NCBI RefSeq assembly: GCF_003105155.1
Contig: NZ_QETK01000010.1
Location: forward strand, 62,001-126,000
Length of the DNA stretch: 64,000 nt
Direction of reading: 5' to 3'
From: Pseudomonas sp. SDI
GTDB lineage: Bacteria; Pseudomonadota; Gammaproteobacteria; Pseudomonadales; Pseudomonadaceae
Numbering within the stretch: the first letter of the stretch is position 1; each line of letters begins with the position of its first letter. This document shows positions 59,342 through 64,000 of the stretch, one piece after another. Made by a program: the position numbers and the translations under genes. The notes beneath the pieces are model-generated. The model saw only the letters and a list, made by a program, of their open reading frames with translations, was not told where the DNA came from and did no database searches.

Positions 59342-60552
59342 TCTTCGGCATCATCAAGCCTTACCCGTCGCCGCTGATCAGCGGCCGTGGCATCGACCTT
59401 GACTTCGCCTTCCTTGCCGGTTGCCTGGCGTTGCTCGGCCTGGGCCTGGTGATGATCACCTCGGCCTCGTCGGAAGTGGCTGCGGTGCAGTCGGGTAACC
59501 CGCTGTATCACATGTTCCGCCACCTGGTGTACGTCGGCCTGGGCGTTGCGGCCTGCGTGGTCACCATGATGGTGCCGATTGCCACTTGGCAGCGCATGGG
59601 CTTCATGATGCTGGTCGGCGCCTTTGCCTTGCTGGTGATGGTGCTGGTACCGGGCATCGGCCGGGAAGTGAACGGTTCGATGCGCTGGATCGGCTTCAGT
59701 TTCTTCAACGTCCAGCCTTCGGAAATCGCCAAGGTCTTCGTGGTGATCTACCTCGCCGGTTACCTGGTGCGGCGCCAGACCGAAGTGCGTGAAAGCTGGA
59801 TGGGCTTCTTCAAGCCGTTCATCGTGCTGCTGCCCATGGCCGGCCTGCTGCTGATGGAGCCAGACTTCGGCGCCACCGTGGTGATGATGGGCGCGGCTGC
59901 GGCCATGCTGTTCCTCGGTGGGGTGGGGCTGTTCCGCTTCAGCCTGATGGTGGTGCTGGCGGTGGTGGCGGTGTTCGTTCTGGTACAGGCACAACCGTAC
60001 CGGATGGCGCGTCTGATTACCTTTACCGACCCGTGGTCCGATCAGTTCGGCTCCGGCTACCAGTTGACCCAGGCACTGATCGCCTTCGGGCGTGGCGAAT
60101 GGCTTGGCGTGGGCCTGGGCAACAGCGTGCAGAAGCAGTTCTACCTGCCTGAAGCGCACACCGACTTCGTGTTCTCGGTACTCGCCGAAGAGCTCGGCGT
60201 GGTTGGCTCGCTGGCCACGGTCGCACTGTTCGTGTTCGTCACCGTGCGCGCGTTGTACATCGGCCTGTGGGCAGAAAAAGCCAAGCAGTTCTTTGCCGCC
60301 TATGTGGCGTTCGGCCTGGCATTCCTGTGGATCGGCCAGTTCCTGATCAACATCGGGGTGAACGTCGGTCTGCTGCCGACCAAGGGCCTGACCCTGCCGT
60401 TCCTCAGCTACGGCGGCAGCTCGCTGGTGATCTGCTGCGCCTGCGTGGGCTTGTTGCTGCGTATCGAGTGGGAGAGTCGCACCCACCTGGGCAGTGAGGA
60501 ACATGAATTCAATGAAAGCGATTTTGCCGAGGAGCCGAATCATGGCCGCTAA
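59338..60552 (+). CDS. ftsW: Septal peptidoglycan glycosyltransferase FtsW
   Basis: 404 residues of the SEDS family with about ten helices. Conserved NGSMRWI, QPSEIAKV, QPDFG-type (EPDFGATVVM) and GLTLPFLSYGGSSL near the end. Polymerises lipid II at the septum with FtsI. ATG 59338 is chosen; an upstream open frame lies within murD. Confidence 0.96.
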   Translation: MIFGIIKPYPSPLISGRGIDLDFAFLAGCLALLGLGLVMITSASSEVAAVQSGNPLYHMFRHLVYVGLGVAACVVTMMVPIATWQRMGFMMLVGAFALLVMVLVPGIGREVNGSMRWIGFSFFNVQPSEIAKVFVVIYLAGYLVRRQTEVRESWMGFFKPFIVLLPMAGLLLMEPDFGATVVMMGAAAAMLFLGGVGLFRFSLMVVLAVVAVFVLVQAQPYRMARLITFTDPWSDQFGSGYQLTQALIAFGRGEWLGVGLGNSVQKQFYLPEAHTDFVFSVLAEELGVVGSLATVALFVFVTVRALYIGLWAEKAKQFFAAYVAFGLAFLWIGQFLINIGVNVGLLPTKGLTLPFLSYGGSSLVICCACVGLLLRIEWESRTHLGSEEHEFNESDFAEEPNHGR

Positions 60553-61613
60553 CGGCAAGAACGTTTTGATCATGGCTGGCGGTACCGGCGGGCACGTGTT
60601 CCCGGCCCTGGCCTGTGCCCGTGAATTCCAGAGTCGCGGTTACAGCGTGCACTGGCTCGGGACCCCGCGCGGCATCGAGAACGAACTGGTGCCGCAGGCG
60701 GGCTTGCCGCTGCACCTGATCAACGTCAGCGGCCTGCGTGGCAAGGGCAAGCTGTCGCTGCTCAAGGCGCCGTTCACCTTGTTCAAGGCTGTGCTGCAGG
60801 CGCGTCGGATCATCCGTCGGCTCGATCCGGTCTGCGTGGTCGGCTTCGGTGGCTATGTCACCGGCCCTGGCGGTGTTGCGGCAAAACTGTGCGGCGTGCC
60901 GGTGGTGATTCACGAACAGAATGCCAAGGCCGGTACCGCCAATCGGCTGCTGGTGCCACTGGCCGGGCGTGTTTGCGAAGCGTTCCCTGATACGTTCGAG
61001 GCCAGCGACAAGCGCCGCACTACCGGTAACCCGGTCCGTGGCGAGCTGTTCCTGGAACCGCTTCGCGCACCGCTGGCCGGGCGCCGCGCGCGCCTGCTGG
61101 TATTGGGGGGCAGCCTCGGCGCCGAGCCGCTGAACAAGCTCTTGCCTCAAGCCCTGGCCCTGGTGCCGGAGGCGCTGCGCCCGGAAGTGTTCCATCAGGC
61201 CGGGAAAAATCACGACCAGGTCACCGCCGAGCGCTATCGCGACGCCGGGATCGAGGCTCAGGTAGAGCCGTTCATCAAGGACATGGCCCACGCCTATGGC
61301 TGGGCCGACCTGGTGGTCTGCCGGGCCGGTGCGCTGACTGTCAGCGAGCTGGCGGCGGCAGGCCTGCCGTCGATGCTGGTGCCATTACCGCACGCCATCG
61401 ACGACCACCAGACCCACAACGCCCATTATCTGGCTCGCGAAGGTGCTGCCTTCCTGATGCCACAAGCGACAACTGGCGCAGCGCAGCTCGCTGAACGCCT
61501 GAACGAGGTGCTGATGCAACCGGAAAAACTCGACAGCATGGCCCGCACTGCGCGGCGCCTGGCCAAACCCGCTGCCACCAGCAACGTGGTCGATATCTGC
61601 CTGGAGGTGGCCC

Positions 61614-61621
<8 letters not shown>
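60542..61621 (+). CDS. murG: Lipid II synthase MurG
   Basis: 359 residues, GT-B fold. [12 protein letters not shown] near the N-terminus binds the lipid I diphosphate, [15 protein letters not shown] and [14 protein letters not shown] are typical, and the UDP-GlcNAc site includes [13 protein letters not shown] and [20 protein letters not shown] 60542 follows GAGGAG and overlaps ftsW by 11 bases. Confidence 0.96.

Positions 61622-64000
<2,379 letters not shown>

Noticed and set aside
58642-60573. Long minus-strand open frame opposite murD and ftsW
   Set aside because: Same reason: composition-driven shadow of recognised genes.

Overview
The window looks like a chromosome segment of a Pseudomonas of the P. 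putida group. This is inferred from high GC, the block hmp-dsbB-cyoABCDE, the block tRNA-Leu-queA-tgt-yajC-secD-secF, the complete order mraZ-rsmH-ftsL-ftsI-murE-murF-mraY-murD-ftsW-murG-murC-ddlB, and a REP-like palindrome pair of the P. putida type. No database search was possible, so all family names come from motif and sequence recognition.

Layout. 1-9.4 kb: the end of flavohemoglobin hmp, dsbB, the cytochrome bo3 operon, a serine-hydrolase-like protein and the aminotransferase AlaC. 9.5-17.7 kb: mixed accessory genes. These include a small secreted protein, a YkgJ-type cysteine-cluster protein, a LysR regulator divergent from a YdcZ-type membrane protein, an LprI-like protein, an antitoxin whose toxin is reduced to its tail, an orphan CrtZ-like hydroxylase and the chromate transporter ChrA. 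Three decayed genes (an AraC-type fragment, a ycaC pseudogene and a kef stub) lie among them. 18.0-20.5 kb: an AT-rich patch with two tandem near-identical secreted proteins.

20.78-38.78 kb: an integrated element of about 18 kb (P4-like or PICI-like satellite type) in the 3' end of tRNA-Leu(CAA). Evidence is an 18-19 bp direct repeat of the tRNA end, repeated arm-type sites of the form ATCTACTCAC inside both ends, and a tyrosine integrase next to the tRNA. From right to left it carries integrase, a coiled-coil protein, AlpA, a small protein, a Rha-type regulator, a leader with a C4/CI-type antisense RNA, a chain of small overlapping genes, a TOPRIM primase, a DUF927-type helicase, an iteron-rich candidate origin, three unknown genes, a lone lambda-I-like tail protein with a lipoprotein, an AbiU2/HEPN-like protein, and at the far end a large AT-rich STAND-like ATPase with a C-terminal HEPN-type motif. 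The last two are the best candidates for phage-defence cargo.

The non-coding stretches of the element's left half hold an unusual signal: many tandem pairs of short motifs with a 10-13 bp period. The motif changes from pair to pair, and related palindromic versions flank individual cargo modules. The octamer CTGGCGCT also appears enriched there in both orientations.

38.9-64 kb: ordinary core genome. It holds queuosine synthesis and Sec translocation, an envelope cluster (glycine-zipper protein, small lipoprotein, DolP, DiaA, YraN, LpoA, RsmI), RNase P RNA, then the dcw division and cell-wall cluster, read as one tightly overlapped operon from a clear sigma-70 promoter with MraZ boxes. The window ends inside ddlB.
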